Below are positions 23,001-35,244 of a stretch of 64,000 bases of DNA, one piece after another; the first letter of the stretch is position 1, and the number at the start of each line of letters is the position of its first letter. Source of the stretch: Hyaloscypha bicolor E (lineage: Eukaryota > Ascomycota > Leotiomycetes > Helotiales > Hyaloscyphaceae); assembly GCF_002865645.1 (NCBI RefSeq), contig NW_020194512.1, forward strand, positions 2,769,183-2,833,182, read 5' to 3'. The position numbers were made by a program, and so were the translations under genes. The notes below the pieces were generated by a model, which ran no database searches, was not told where the DNA came from, and saw nothing but the letters and a program-made list of their open reading frames with translations.

Positions 23001-26000
23001 ATTAATACTAGAGCTAATAGTTATACTTTTATTAATATAAAGCTTATTTAGCTTATAAAGTAATTTCTAGAAATAGAATTATAACTTCTTCTCTTATTTT
23101 ATATTATATACGGTTTTAATAAAAAGCTAGCTAAGTTTATTAAGAAATAAATAAAAGTCTTATTTCTAATTAATAAATAAAATATTAATATATTTATAAT
23201 TATTTTAAATTTTAAAAATTATAATATTATTTTTAGTAAAAAATAGACTATATATATTAATATCCTAATTAATTATAGAAGATATAGGCTTATATAGCTA
23301 AAGAATAAGCCTAAATCTATATAATTTAATTATATTATTAGTATTTCTTAATTTTTCTTTTTTTAAACTAATTAGAGAAAATTATATAAAATTATAGAAA
23401 AGAAGCTTCTATAGCCTAATTAAGATATAATACTTAAGTAAAAGCTAAAGAAGCAAAAGGAAGTCCTTAATAAAAAGCAAATATTAGATCTAGCTATTCT
23501 TATTTTTATAATATTTAATTATATAGCTAAGAAAGAAAATAATATTATTAGTTAAATCTTTATTTATAAGATTAATAAAGAGCTTAAAGCTCGGAAAAGA
23601 GAAGCTATTCCTGGCCCAGAGAATTAATAATTAGAAGAAATAGAGCTTTAGTAGCTCTAGAAAATATTACTTCCGAAAGTTAAAAAATATATCTTTATTT
23701 TCTCTAAAAAGAAATCTAATATCTTTTCTTTCTATAAATTATATAATTATAAGATTTAGATTAAAGGCCTAAAAAGAACTAAGAATATTAGATACTAATC
23801 TTTCTAGTAATAGTTTATTTAAAAGCTTCTAGAAATCATGTATTTCTTAGAAAATAATCTAGCTAAGGGCTTTATTAAAACTAATTAAGCTTCTTTTACT
23901 TTACTAGTTCTTTTTATAAAAAAAAGCAAATAGAGGTTTATATTTTTATATTAATTTCTATTATCTAAATAATATTATTCGAAAGAATTAATATTTCTTT
24001 TTATTTATTAATAAGACTTTAAATTAATTATTTAAAGCTAAGATCTATATTAAATTAAATATTTATTAAGCTTTCTATTATATAGCTATAGACCCGAACT
24101 TTTAGGAACTAATAATATTTCATATCTATTATAAAATATATAAATATAATATTTTCGAGAAAGGCCTTATAAATAGCCCGGCTATATATTAATACTATAT
24201 AAATAATATATTTTTTAAATATTTAAATAACTTTTATATAATATATTTCAATAATATTCTTATTTATTTAAAAAACTTAATAAAATATAAATAATATTTA
24301 TAAAAAGTACTAGACTATTTATATTTTACTAGTCTCTAAGTAAATATTAAGAAATCGAAATTTAAGATTATATATATAAAGTATTTAAGCTTTATTATTT
24401 TTATATCTAGTATTAAAATAAATTCTAATAAAGTTAAAATAATATATAACTAGTAATTTCTAAAAAATAATTAAGAATATATAGTTCTTTTTTGGCTTCT
24501 ATAATTTCTATAAATACTTTATTAAAAAATATAAATAAATTACTAGAACTCTTATCTTATTTATAAAGAAAAATATTTCTTTTAAATAATCTAAATAATA
24601 TTAAAAGGCTTTTAATTATTTAAAGAAAGCTATAATTTCTATTCTAGTTCTATAATATTATAATTCAGATTTATTTATAATAATAGAAATAAATATATCT
24701 AAAGAAGTAATTACTAGCCTATTCTTTTAATAAAACCCAGAAATAGGCCTTTAATATTCTATAGCTTATTTTTCCAAAACTATATTTCTAGTAAAAGCTT
24801 AATTATAATATATATAATAAGGAAATACTTATTATAATATAAGTATTAAAAAAATAGAAAACTAAATTAGAAGGCCTTTAAAATACTTTTTTTTAGAATC
24901 TATTCTAATTATTATATTTTAGAATATTTTATAATTACTAAAAAGCTTTTCTTTTAATAAACTAGATAGGCTAAACTCTTATTTTACTATTATTTTAAGC
25001 TTATATATTATTTTAGAAAATCGAATAAGTAAATAAATACTTTATTATAAAATAAAACAAAATAGATATTTAGGGCCAGATTAAGGAAAAACTATAAACT
25101 TAAATATTTCTTTCTAGAAATAAAATTAATTCGGAAATTATTTATAACTTATAACTTATAATAATACTTTATAAAATTAGCTTATTTAATTCGGAATTCG
25201 GTTCTAAAAACCAAATATATATTAAAGACTTTCCTAAAATATATATCTTTATTAGAAATATAATTCTTCTAGAAAAAGGTATTTTTTTTTAAAAGCTTTA
25301 CTAATAGCTCCTATTATAGTTACTTTTATAGAAGTATTATTAGAAGCTTCTATTAAATATAATAATTTATAACTAGTAAATAAGATCTTATAGAATAATT
25401 ATATATTACCGGATTTAGAAAAGCTATATATAATAGTTTAAGCTAAAAGTAATATCTAAATATTATAAAACAGCTTCTTTTTATATTATAAAAAACTTTA
25501 TATTATAAAAAATAAAATAATTCCTAGATTATTTTTATAAATTATTCTAATTTATAAAATATATAATAAATTTCTTTCTGGATATTCTAGATATATAAAG
25601 TTTTATTAGCTATTTAAGAAATAATATTACTAACTATTTATAAGTAAAAATATTAATTAATATTATAATAACTATTATATTTATAGAAAATTATATATAT
25701 CCAGAAATAAAAAGCCTGATTTATTTCATTTCCTTCTAATTTCTAACTATTTCTAATAGTATATTATTATAGATTTCAAGAACTATTTAAAAAAACAAAT
25801 CGGGCTATAATATAGTTACTATATTTATAAATTACTTATCTAAATACCTAATTATAATTCTTATATAAGATATAATTATAACCAAGTAAGTAGTATTTCT
25901 GTTTTTGTTCTATATAATATATTAAATAAATATTTCAGAAATAATTATATTAGATTAGAAATACTAATTTATATCTGATTTTTAAAGCGAATTCTATATA

Positions 26001-26618
26001 AGAATTAATATAAAGCTTAAGCTTTTAATAGCTAATTATTCTCGAATAAACGAATAAACGAAAATTATTAATTAGTACTTTAATTAGAAATTATACTTAT
26101 ATATTAACTATTATTAGAATAACTAGAATAAATAAATTACTATAATTAATTATTAATAAGCCTTTCTTTAATACGAAATTATTAGCCAGTTTCTATTTAT
26201 AACTAAAAAGAACTATAAGCTTTATATTTCTCTAGACTAAAACTCTTTTATTAAAGCTAGTTTATTTAAAGAAAAGCTAAATAGAAATAAAGCTAAAGTA
26301 TTAGTAAATTAATTATATGAATTATAGTAACTTGCCTAAGGTTATATAAAGCAAATACAGGAATAATATATAATATAAGCTAATAAATATTATAATTTAA
26401 TTAATTTCAAAGTCGGAAATAAAATATAAATTACTATAAAATACTAGAAATCTAATTATTTGAGCCAGAAGCTAAGAAATTAAATAAAGAGTCTATTTGA
26501 GATTCTAGAATAATATAGCTATTTATTTCTCCTAAAGCTATTAGAAACCATAAAAATATATCTAGTTTTCTATATAGAGAAGCTATAAAAGAACTCTTAG
26601 AATTTCTTTTTAGGTTAA
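23000..26618 (+). pseudogene. pol of LTR-2, part 1 (RT, RNase H, integrase), interrupted by LTR-3
   Basis: RT spans about 23690-24560. AKIYIKLNIYQAFYYIAI (LTKLDIRHAFNRIRI type) is near 24030, and IIYFNNILIYLKN, the decayed YLDD site, is near 24240-24275. RNase H follows to about 25050. The integrase core begins near 25737 with YIIIDFKNYL and continues through a decayed QTERxNQ-type segment to about 26450. The frame is cut at 26618, between integrase and chromodomain, where LTR-3 sits; the next residues are found at 34672. Stops fall at Gln positions, as expected for RIP. Confidence 0.85.
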
Positions 26619-26744
26619 TATTATATAGTAATATTAGCTAGAGAGTGAGGTATAAAAGCTTGTCTATTTCCTTATAAAGCAAGAATACTCAAATCTATAA
26701 CTATTACTTATATAATAGTAATCCGATACTGTTCTAATATTATA
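26619..26744 (-). repeat. 3' LTR of LTR-3
   Basis: 126 bp. On the minus strand it starts TATAATAT and ends ATATAATA. It matches 34541-34666. Confidence 0.88.
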
Positions 26745-26933
26745 AATACTGCCTGTAAAATAGCTACTAATATTCTTATAGTAGTTATAAGTAATATAAT
26801 AAGCAGGAAAATAAAATAAAAAGGAAAAACCTCTAATTAATATCCTCTAACCCAATATTCCCTTAATCTCTTAAGTATATATAAGAAAGGAAGGATAAAG
26901 AAAAGTATAGTATTCCGTCTTCCGTTCCGTTCT

Positions 26934-28280
26934 TCATTTATCGGTTTCGTCAGAGTCCGAGATCCAACCGCCGTTAGTAGTACGAGCGTATTCCTTTGGA
27001 TAGTTGACCTTTACTTCTATCTTCTTATTCTTGAGACATTCCTTCAAAGTCAGAACATAACTAGGTAGTATAGTATAAATAGTCTTTAGCTTGGCAGGGG
27101 ATCCTCCTCTATTATTATTACTATTATTATATCCTTTATTATTATATCCTTTATTATTATATCCTTTATTATTATATCCTTTATTATTATATTTACTAAT
27201 ATGGCTTTCTCTATTATTATCTTGAGTTTATTATTCTTATTATTATATTAAGTTAATATCAGGTTTATAGATAACTTTGCCAAGTTATTAGTAGATATAG
27301 GCTCGGATAGTATAAATTATTAGGCTATTAATAATCGGCGGAAGTTTATAGTATATAGGTTTGGGTATAAAGTTATAAAAGAATACTTTGGCTTTTATAA
27401 GATAATTTAAATAGCAGGTAGTATTAATATACTAAATAACTATATCTTGGCCTTATTCTAACTAGTATAATATTAGTATCTTTATATCTTTAATAATATT
27501 TATTAGCTAGTAAAAATTAACCAGGAAATTATTAGTAAGTAGTAAGATATAGTATCCGGTATAATAGGCCTTTTTATAATATATTCCGAGCTCCGTAATT
27601 AATAATTATATAATCTATATAATTATCTCTAGTTTAGTACTAACCTCTGGTTTCTTGCCCTTTACTTTGCCCTTAGATAATAGTATCTTAAATAGTAGTA
27701 GCTTAAATAGTATTATCTTAGCCTTCTTTACCGGAATAGCTCTTACTAGAATATTATTATTATCTTTACTTTCGGTACTATTAATATACTTTAGCTACTT
27801 TAAGAGGCATCCAGAGCAATATTTAGTTATCTTTAGTAAATCTTTATACTTAATCTTAGTACTAGCTCTAGTCTTGCGGCCTTTATTACAGGTATTATAG
27901 TAATAATTAAGGGCCTATATAGTAATACTATTCTTTTTATATGCCTCGAGTAATATAAATACTTTAATAGGGTTTCCCTATTTAGGCTAGTATTCGTTAA
28001 GGTTAGCGGATAGTAGAATACAGCCTTTAAGAATAGTATTATAAATATATTAGTAAATAGAATTATTAGAACGGGATATAATAATAGTAAATATATATTT
28101 GGTAGTTATTAATTTATAAATTAAGTATAAGATATAAGGGAATTATTACGAATATATATAGTCTAATATTATTTATAGAATATAAGAATTATACTAATTA
28201 TATATTAATACTAAAATAGAATTAAAATTCTAGTAAAATTTCGAAATATAAATAATACTTTATATAAGTATTAAGGTAAC
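26934..28280 (-). pseudogene. extra ORF between pol and 3' LTR of LTR-3
   Basis: Downstream of the chromodomain a minus-strand frame continues with Gln-type stops. From about 28000 it reads CNKGRKTRASTKIKYK, then a Cys pair (KYCSGC), then a basic stretch KGKVKGKKPEVSTK. Near the end, four tandem NNKGY units are encoded by a 15-bp repeat (27121-27190). The last roughly 98 codons (27225-26934) have no stop, ending WISDSDETDK and TGA. CpA and TpG sites survive in 26934-27120 although the rest of the element has lost them. I do not recognise the protein: no membrane segment or protease motif is seen, so an env-like identity is not supported. Confidence 0.6.
27121..27190 (-). repeat. 15-bp tandem repeat encoding NNKGY units
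   Basis: The plus-strand unit TATTATATCCTTTAT is repeated about 4.7 times without change, in frame on the minus strand as NNKGY. Perfect copies in RIP-decayed DNA imply recent slippage. Confidence 0.8.
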
Positions 28281-28389
28281 GTAATTTCGGTAGTAAATTA
28301 GTAATACTAATAGGCTATATAATAATATAAAAATAATATATCTTAAATAATAATATTTTAATCTTTTTAATTACTATTTATATATTTTC

Positions 28390-31300
28390 CGAGAATGCCT
28401 TTAGCGGCTTATACTAGTTAGAATACTTATTAGCCATTTTTTGAAATCTTATATAAGATCTATAGCTTAAGTAAAAAGCTTAATAAAATACTATTTATTA
28501 AATTTATTATTCTATTCTAGGTATTTTACTAGATATTTAAAGTTCTTTTTTCTATTATATTTAGTATATTACTTATTAATAATTCTTTTAAGCTTCTAGT
28601 TTTACTATTTATTATTATTTCTTTTAATACTTTCTATTAGTTCCTGTTCTTTAATTAGCTTTCTATTATATAAATCTTAGCCTTTTAATACCGGCTCTAA
28701 TTATATTATAGAAATAACTAGATATATTTTCTATTATAGTAGTAGCTTGAGCTTATATACTAGCTTTCTAACTTAATAAACTATTTTAAATAGGCCAATT
28801 TTTTGTTTTAATAACTTTCTATTTAGCTTACCTAAAAGACTATATTTATAATAGAGTTTTAAAAAGGCCCTATTACTAATAATTATTATTAATAGTAGAT
28901 ACTTAGTATTATAATACTATTTTATAGTATTATTTATAAAGTCTATTATTATTTCTATATTTCTATATTTTAGCTTAGGAATTACTTCTGAAATCTTTTC
29001 TTTTATTTCTCTAATTAGAAATATTAGATCTATTATAGGCTTGGATTCTATAATAAATTCGTTAGAAGATATCTATATAGCTATAGTTTATATATTATTT
29101 AATATTATTTAGAAAGATATAATAAATATTAACTAAGGCTAGTCTAGATATAAAGAGATATAAAACTATAAATCAATTTCTGTTATTTAGTTCTTTCTTT
29201 CTAATATCCTATCTATTTATAAATACTAGACTATAGATATTAAAAGTTTCGTATTTAGTAACCCAAATAGTATTTACTAGTATTTTAATAAGAACTTTTT
29301 ATCTTAGTCTAATATAATTCTCTTTAAAATACTCTAGTTATATAAAAGCTATAATATAAAGGAAACCTATATTTATTTTTTGGTTTTATATATAGTATAT
29401 TCCAGTATTAGAAATATCTTTTTACTTGCTTTATAGAACTATATTATTATAGTATTAAAGTATTTGAACCTATCTATTTTCTATAAAGTAATAGCCGGAA
29501 TTATAAGTAATACTATAATAAAGTCTATAATAATAATATAATATAATATTACCGGAATACAGATTAGCTATAACTTACTATAAGATTAGTATTTTAATAT
29601 TCTATTTAGTTAGTATACCAGATAATAAATATATTCTTTAATATATTTTACTAAATATAGGATATAGAAACTATTTAATTTATAAAGAATATACTCGTTT
29701 CTAAAATAGAATTTATTATATATAATATTTAGAATATTTTTTATTAAGGCCTTTAGAATATAGAATTGGAAATGATTTCCTATAATATAAAATAAGAGTC
29801 TATTTTTTATCTAGAAAGGTGCCCTATTCTTAAGTAGCTACTCCGGTATATTATTATTTTTTACTTCTAATAATCTTAGTATTTAAGCAAACTTGGGATT
29901 TTTCTAGAGTTCTGTCCGGATCCTGTTTTTAAGCTATAGTTTAATAATAATCTCTAAAGTAAGGAAAATATATTCTAATTTATTATTATTAGATATATTC
30001 TTTATTTCTATTATTTCAAAGCAGAAAAGAATATCGGAAATAATATTTAGATATTCGGAATAGTATCTAATATCTAATTTAAACTAGAATAGATAAACTA
30101 AGATATAGATAAGTCTTATATTTGTTTTCGAGATATCTAATATATTTAGGTTTATTTTTTTATATATTTCTCTTATTATAGTATAGTTTATAAGAATAAT
30201 AATAGGAAATATACTTAACTAAATTATGGCTTATAGCTTCCGGTATATTTATACTAAGCCTATTACTTCTAACTTTATAGAATAGTAATACTTTTCCGTA
30301 ATACTAAGTAATTTATTTATAAAAAGAATAGGTTATATCTTATTAGCTATTAATTTAGTAATAATACTAGGTAATATTATTCCGGGTTTTAAATAAAAGA
30401 CTATAATTACTAGTTGTTACTTAATTAATATATTTAGATTTAGTAGAAAGATATAATTAGAAAAGAAATATATTAGGAAATATAATACTATTAATATATT
30501 TTATAGCTTTTAAAAGATATTAAGTTCTGGTTATATTAGTTTGTATTTTGTTTTTGTAATATAATTCTTATATTTGCCTCTAATAGCTCTAATATTTCTA
30601 CTAACTTCTAGTAGTTTAGTTTTTCTTTTCTATATTAGCTCTATTACTTTTATATAGCTTAATAGATATATATAAAGCTAGCTAGTTATCCCAATATACT
30701 TTTCGAGTTCCTATAATATTACCGCAAATATAATATTCTAAAAGGCCTTAACTCTTTCTTTTATTATTAATATTTCGAGTATATTAATAAGATATCCGAA
30801 TAGTTTTACTAATAGGTAGCTAATAAATAACTTCTTTATAAATAAGTATAACTATAATCTAGAGAAAAGGCCAAGGATTTAATATAAATAGTCTAAGTAT
30901 TTCTTTATTATATTCGAAAAGATAATTATATTATTAATAAAATTACGAGTAAAGTAATTAAAAGATTATAGCTTCTTATTTATAAAATATTAGATATACT
31001 AAACGGAGTTATAGAATTCTATTAGAATAACCTTCGAGTATTCTAAGCCCCTATAGCTAATTACCGTAAACCGGTTCTAGTACTTTTTAGCTACTAGAAA
31101 CTAGTAAAAGAACTAAGATTCATTAATTACTAATATTACTCTTTTATCTTTTAATACTTTAATTAGGTCAGGTTATAATAATATTAGATAGGTATTAGAT
31201 ACTATTAGTCTATTTAATATTCGTAAGTTAATAACCGGATATTCTTTTATAGTTATAAAAACAGGAGAGATAAACGGGGTCGGGCTATTTACCTATTTTA

Positions 31301-32300
31301 TATATTCTTAGTTATATAAATTATTAAAGATTTTATTTATAATAGCTTTATATTAGGTATTTAATAGAAATTTCTTTATTATGATTTTTTAATTTTACTA
31401 TTCTTTAATAAAGGAAATATATATATATTTCTTTTCCAATATATTAATCGGGCTATAGTTTATTTAATATTTATAATATAAGCTAATAATTTCCCGGAGT
31501 TAATTCGCTACTATAGAATTAATATTATAAATATATATACTATTTTTATATAATATATTAGTAATATTTTGCAGGTAATTAATACTAAAGTAGTATTATT
31601 TATTTTCCTAATTATAGTTAGTCTAGCTTTTCTCTTATAGATTCTAGTTATTATTGGCTTAATCTAGTCTAGTATAGAAGATATAGTCCCGAATATTACT
31701 TAATATTTCAAGCTTTATTTAGATAAAGATAATTTTAGTAATATCTATATTATTAAAAATATTTACGAAATTAATATAATTAAAAATAGTATTTTTAGTA
31801 CTATTATATATGCTTTTAAAGAAATAGGTTCTATCTTTTAGTATTAGTATATATTTAACTAGTATTATTATTCTGAATTTCGGTAGAATAATAACCTTTC
31901 TTATTATAAGAATTCTTTAAATAACTTTCGGGATATAGGCTAAAACCTCTATATTAGCTATTAGGCTATTATAATACCTAAAAGTTAATATCGATTTCTT
32001 ATAATTAATTAAGTATACTATAGCCTATAAGAACTTGTTTCCGAAAAGCAAGCCCGGTTTTAGGTACTTAATTACTTATACTATAACCCAGATTTTATTT
32101 AAGTAGGTATTATTATTTAATATTTCTGAAATATAAACTAGAAAGGTTACTTGCTTAATAAACTTAATAAAGTCGGTAATACTATTAAATAAGATTATTT
32201 GAGAGTTATTATATATTATTTTACTTTAATTATAAAGCTAGGTTTAATTAACTATTAGATATAAATAGCTAGTATTTATATAGTAAGATTTCGAGTCTAG
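28390..32300 (-). pseudogene. pol of LTR-3 (RT, RNase H, integrase, chromodomain), decayed
   Basis: RT opens near 31250 with KEYPVINLRILNRLIVSNTY (RPVVDLRALNRITVPDAY type) and has YQNRFTVISYRGLR near 31035. It runs to about 30400, with a decayed YVDDIVIFS-type block reading NFINNIIIFSNIIKKYLDYL near 30900. Further down lies LEKYIGITSQLY (LEKYLGLTGYLR type). RNase H and the integrase core occupy about 30300-28960. The GPF/Y module is at about 28860-28690, reading SLLGKLNRKLLKQKIGLF and then ISIIQLEPVLKG. The chromodomain is at about 28580-28430, with NFKYLVKYLE. The 32300 boundary with gag is a guess. Stops fall at Gln positions. Confidence 0.82.
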
Positions 32301-34420
32301 TTTAGATATAGCTTTTAGAAATAGTCTCATATAAATAAAGTTTATATTATTATTCTAAATACAAATATTATATATTATTACCTTAATAATTTCGCAGTTT
32401 TCATTTCTATTCTTATAAATATTCCCGGGTCTAGCCTTAATATTACTTTTTAAATTACTATTTGACTTGCTTAGTAATTATATAGTATAGTTCTTATAAG
32501 TATTTAAGTAAATATTTTTAAATATTTAGCTTCTTAAAAGAAATATCTCTCTATATTTATTATAAGTACGAGATTTTATTACCTTATCTATTACTAGATA
32601 GCTAATATTCTATTATTCTGAAATATTAGATTTAAGAAAGTCCGAATAAGTAAATTCTTCTATTACTATATATCTATTATTCTAGAGCTCTCCTTTATAT
32701 TCTATACTATATTTTCCCGGGATATCTATAAAGTCTAATATAAGATTAGTATTCTCTAGTTAGTAGTAATATCTAAACTATTATCTTTTATAATTTTGCT
32801 TATAGGGTCTTTTATTAAAATAAATCCGTATTTCTTTTACCGGATCTCTTTTCTGTTCTCTCTATACTACTATTAGTAAATAATAGGATTTAGGTACAGG
32901 TAATAGTTTATATATATTTTGCTTATAATTAATATTATTTTTTAATTATAGCTAGTATTTTGGCTATTATTACTATTGGAATTAGAATTAGAAGAATTAA
33001 AAGCCGTAATTTGGACCTTAATAGTTACTAAATTATAGCTATCTGAAATCTCTACCTTTATTAGAGTAAGAATATTATAGTTAGTAATAGAAATATTATC
33101 TTTTTACTAGTATATCTTTTTATATTTCTTGCTTTAATATTAAATCTTTTAGCTACTTTAAGATAACTATTTTCTTATTAGATATATTAATCTATATTCT
33201 AAATTTAGTATTAAGGTTATTATATATATATAATAATTATTAGTAGGGCTTATTTATATTAGTAGCTTTAGTATATTATATTACTATTACTATATAATTA
33301 CAGATATCTTACCTATTTAATATATTATCCTTAGTATAGACTTTATCTTAGAGCTTTTTAATAGTACTAGCTATTAGGTTTTTAAATTATTTAATTAGAT
33401 ATTTTACCTATAATTTAATTCTTTCCGGAGCAAATCTGAATACTAGTCAAGTAATATCTTTAAGCTTCTTTATATACTAGTATTAGGTAATTTCATATAA
33501 GTAAAATTATAGATTTAACCGGATATTAATCTTGTATTTTTAAAAAGAATTAAATTAAAAGATATTAATAAAGAGGTAAATATTTTTCTATACTATTACT
33601 TTCTCTTAATACTTGTAATTTATAATACTATTAGTATTATTTGGCTTAAAGAATCTGATATTTTCGGGACTTTATTACTAGAAGATACTATTTATATTTA
33701 TAATATTTGAGTTATTATTAAAACTTTAGTTTCCTATAAATTATTTATTACTATTTATACCTTTACTTTTAAGGCTACTATTATAGCTATTATGATTTTT
33801 ATCTCAATATCTGTTTCGTTTATCCAGAAGATATATTATAAGTATTATAATCTCTATTACTATTTCTGGGAAAAGATGTAATTATCTTATTACTTCTATA
33901 TTTACTATTTCTGGGTTTAATAGTATTTCCCTAGAAATATCTTCTATATTTTTACTAACTATACGGGATATTTGGCAGATATCTTCTTTTAGTTATAATA
34001 CCGTTCCTCTATTATATAGGAGTTAGGCTAGTAATATAAGAGTTCTATTCTTATCTAGCTAATAGTTCTTTCCTAATTAGAATAGTTCTCCGTTCTACTA
34101 AAAGATAGTTTCTGGAAAGTATATATTATATAAGGATATAAATTATTATACTACTACTTAAAAAGAAGGCCTATTAATTGCCTATTTAATAGGAAATAAA
34201 TACTCTAGTCAATTAGTTACTATAGTAGTAATTTGGTTAATAAATAATAAGTGGCTATAATTCTCGGATATTACTCTTACTTAAATCGGGTATTTATTAA
34301 TAATATTTAGTAAGATATTATTAATACTTTATATATATTTAGTATATTAATAGCCTATTGTTTTAAACTTATAGATAGAATATATAAGAGTAATAAAGTT
34401 CTTGGGATATTACTCTATTA
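32301..34420 (-). pseudogene. gag region of LTR-3, decayed
   Basis: Placed by position between the 5' (right) LTR and RT. Minus-strand frames with stops read as Gln give hydrophilic sequence, for example SGQTKQILRQKSQQ near 33820. I could not identify an intact zinc knuckle, so the call rests on layout. Confidence 0.5.
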
Positions 34421-34540
34421 TAAGAACCGGTATAATCTAGATATCTTATTATATAGTTATGAAATAGGCGGAAATATTACTAAATAGAGAAATTCTTAAT
34501 TGAAATATTATATAAACGTTTTGAGATAATTACTACTACT

Positions 34541-34666
34541 TGTTATATAGTAATATTAGCCAGAAAGTGAGATATAAAAGCTGGTTTATTTCCTTATAAA
34601 GCGAGAATACTCAAATCTATAACTATTACTTATATAATAGTAATCTAATACTATTTCAATATTATA
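34541..34666 (-). repeat. 5' LTR of LTR-3
   Basis: 126 bp. On the minus strand it ends ATATAACA, which keeps the canonical CA; the partner's corresponding TG end is RIP-mutated to TA. Confidence 0.88.
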
Positions 34667-34671
34667 ATTAA

Positions 34672-34911
34672 ATAAATCCGGAACTATTTTTATTAGTATT
34701 AGAAAATAATAAATAAGAATATAGTATTAAATAAGTTATTATAATTAAGCTAATAAAAAATAAGCTAAAATATAGAATCTAATAGATTAGTTAGAATATA
34801 AATCTAGTATAGTATTTAGCTTTAATAATAAATAATAGTTCTCTAATTTTATAAAGCTTTTATAATAATAATATTAATATATTAGAATTTTCCTAAAACC
34901 TATAATACTAG
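34672..34911 (+). pseudogene. pol of LTR-2, part 2 (chromodomain segment between nested elements)
   Basis: This 240-bp piece continues the LTR-2 frame after LTR-3: NKSGTIFISIRKQQIRIQYQ, then LEYKSSIVFSFNNKQQ and FLKPI. It matches the integrase-chromodomain linker and chromodomain of LTR-5 (minus, about 51950-52140) without a gap. It ends at ACTAG (34907-34911), the target of LTR-4. Confidence 0.82.
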
Positions 34912-35213
34912 TATAGGAGGGAAACTATAATAAGATAAAAACTCATATAAAGTATACTAGAGTATAAAACGTAACTTAATAGTAAAACAATAAATTAAAA
35001 GCGTAAATAGTAAAGTATAAATAGTATATAGTATATAAAAGCTCAATTAATTAAATACTTATAAAGGATTATTCTCTAAGTCTATAGAAAAACCAGCTTT
35101 CTTATATAATTTCTGCAAGTTATATATAAAAGGCTATAGCTTTTACTATATAACCTAAACCTTAAAACTGCTAAAATAATATAATTTTCGACAAGTATAG
35201 CCTGCCATACTAT
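34912..35213 (-). repeat. 3' LTR of LTR-4
   Basis: 302 bp. On the plus strand it starts TATAGGAGGGAAAC and ends CTGCCATACTAT. It matches 47776-48077 in direct orientation. Confidence 0.9.
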
Positions 35214-35244
35214 ATCCGACCCTCTATTTATTTATACTTATTCC

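Larger units (their letters stand above)
26619..34666 (-). mobile_element. LTR-3: Ty3/Gypsy chromovirus, 8.0 kb, nested in LTR-2
   Basis: The LTRs are both 126 bp (26619-26744 and 34541-34666). Flanking 5-mers are GTTAA (26614-26618) and ATTAA (34667-34671), one mismatch. LTR-5 shows the intact empty site at the homologous place. The coding strand is minus: integrase C-terminus and chromodomain lie toward the left end, RT in the middle. Between pol and the 3' (left) LTR lies an additional ORF of about 1.3 kb. LTRs of 126 bp are short for a Gypsy element. Confidence 0.9.

Noticed and set aside
27655..27900. 81-codon hydrophobic plus-strand ORF
   Set aside because: It is antisense to the extra ORF of LTR-3. 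Its hydrophobic look comes from the complement of Lys/Asn-rich codons, not from a membrane protein.
26619..34666. LTR-3 as a plus-strand element
   Set aside because: RT, GPF/Y and chromodomain motifs are all readable on the minus strand only; plus-strand look-alikes of a protease region near 27280 are chance complements.
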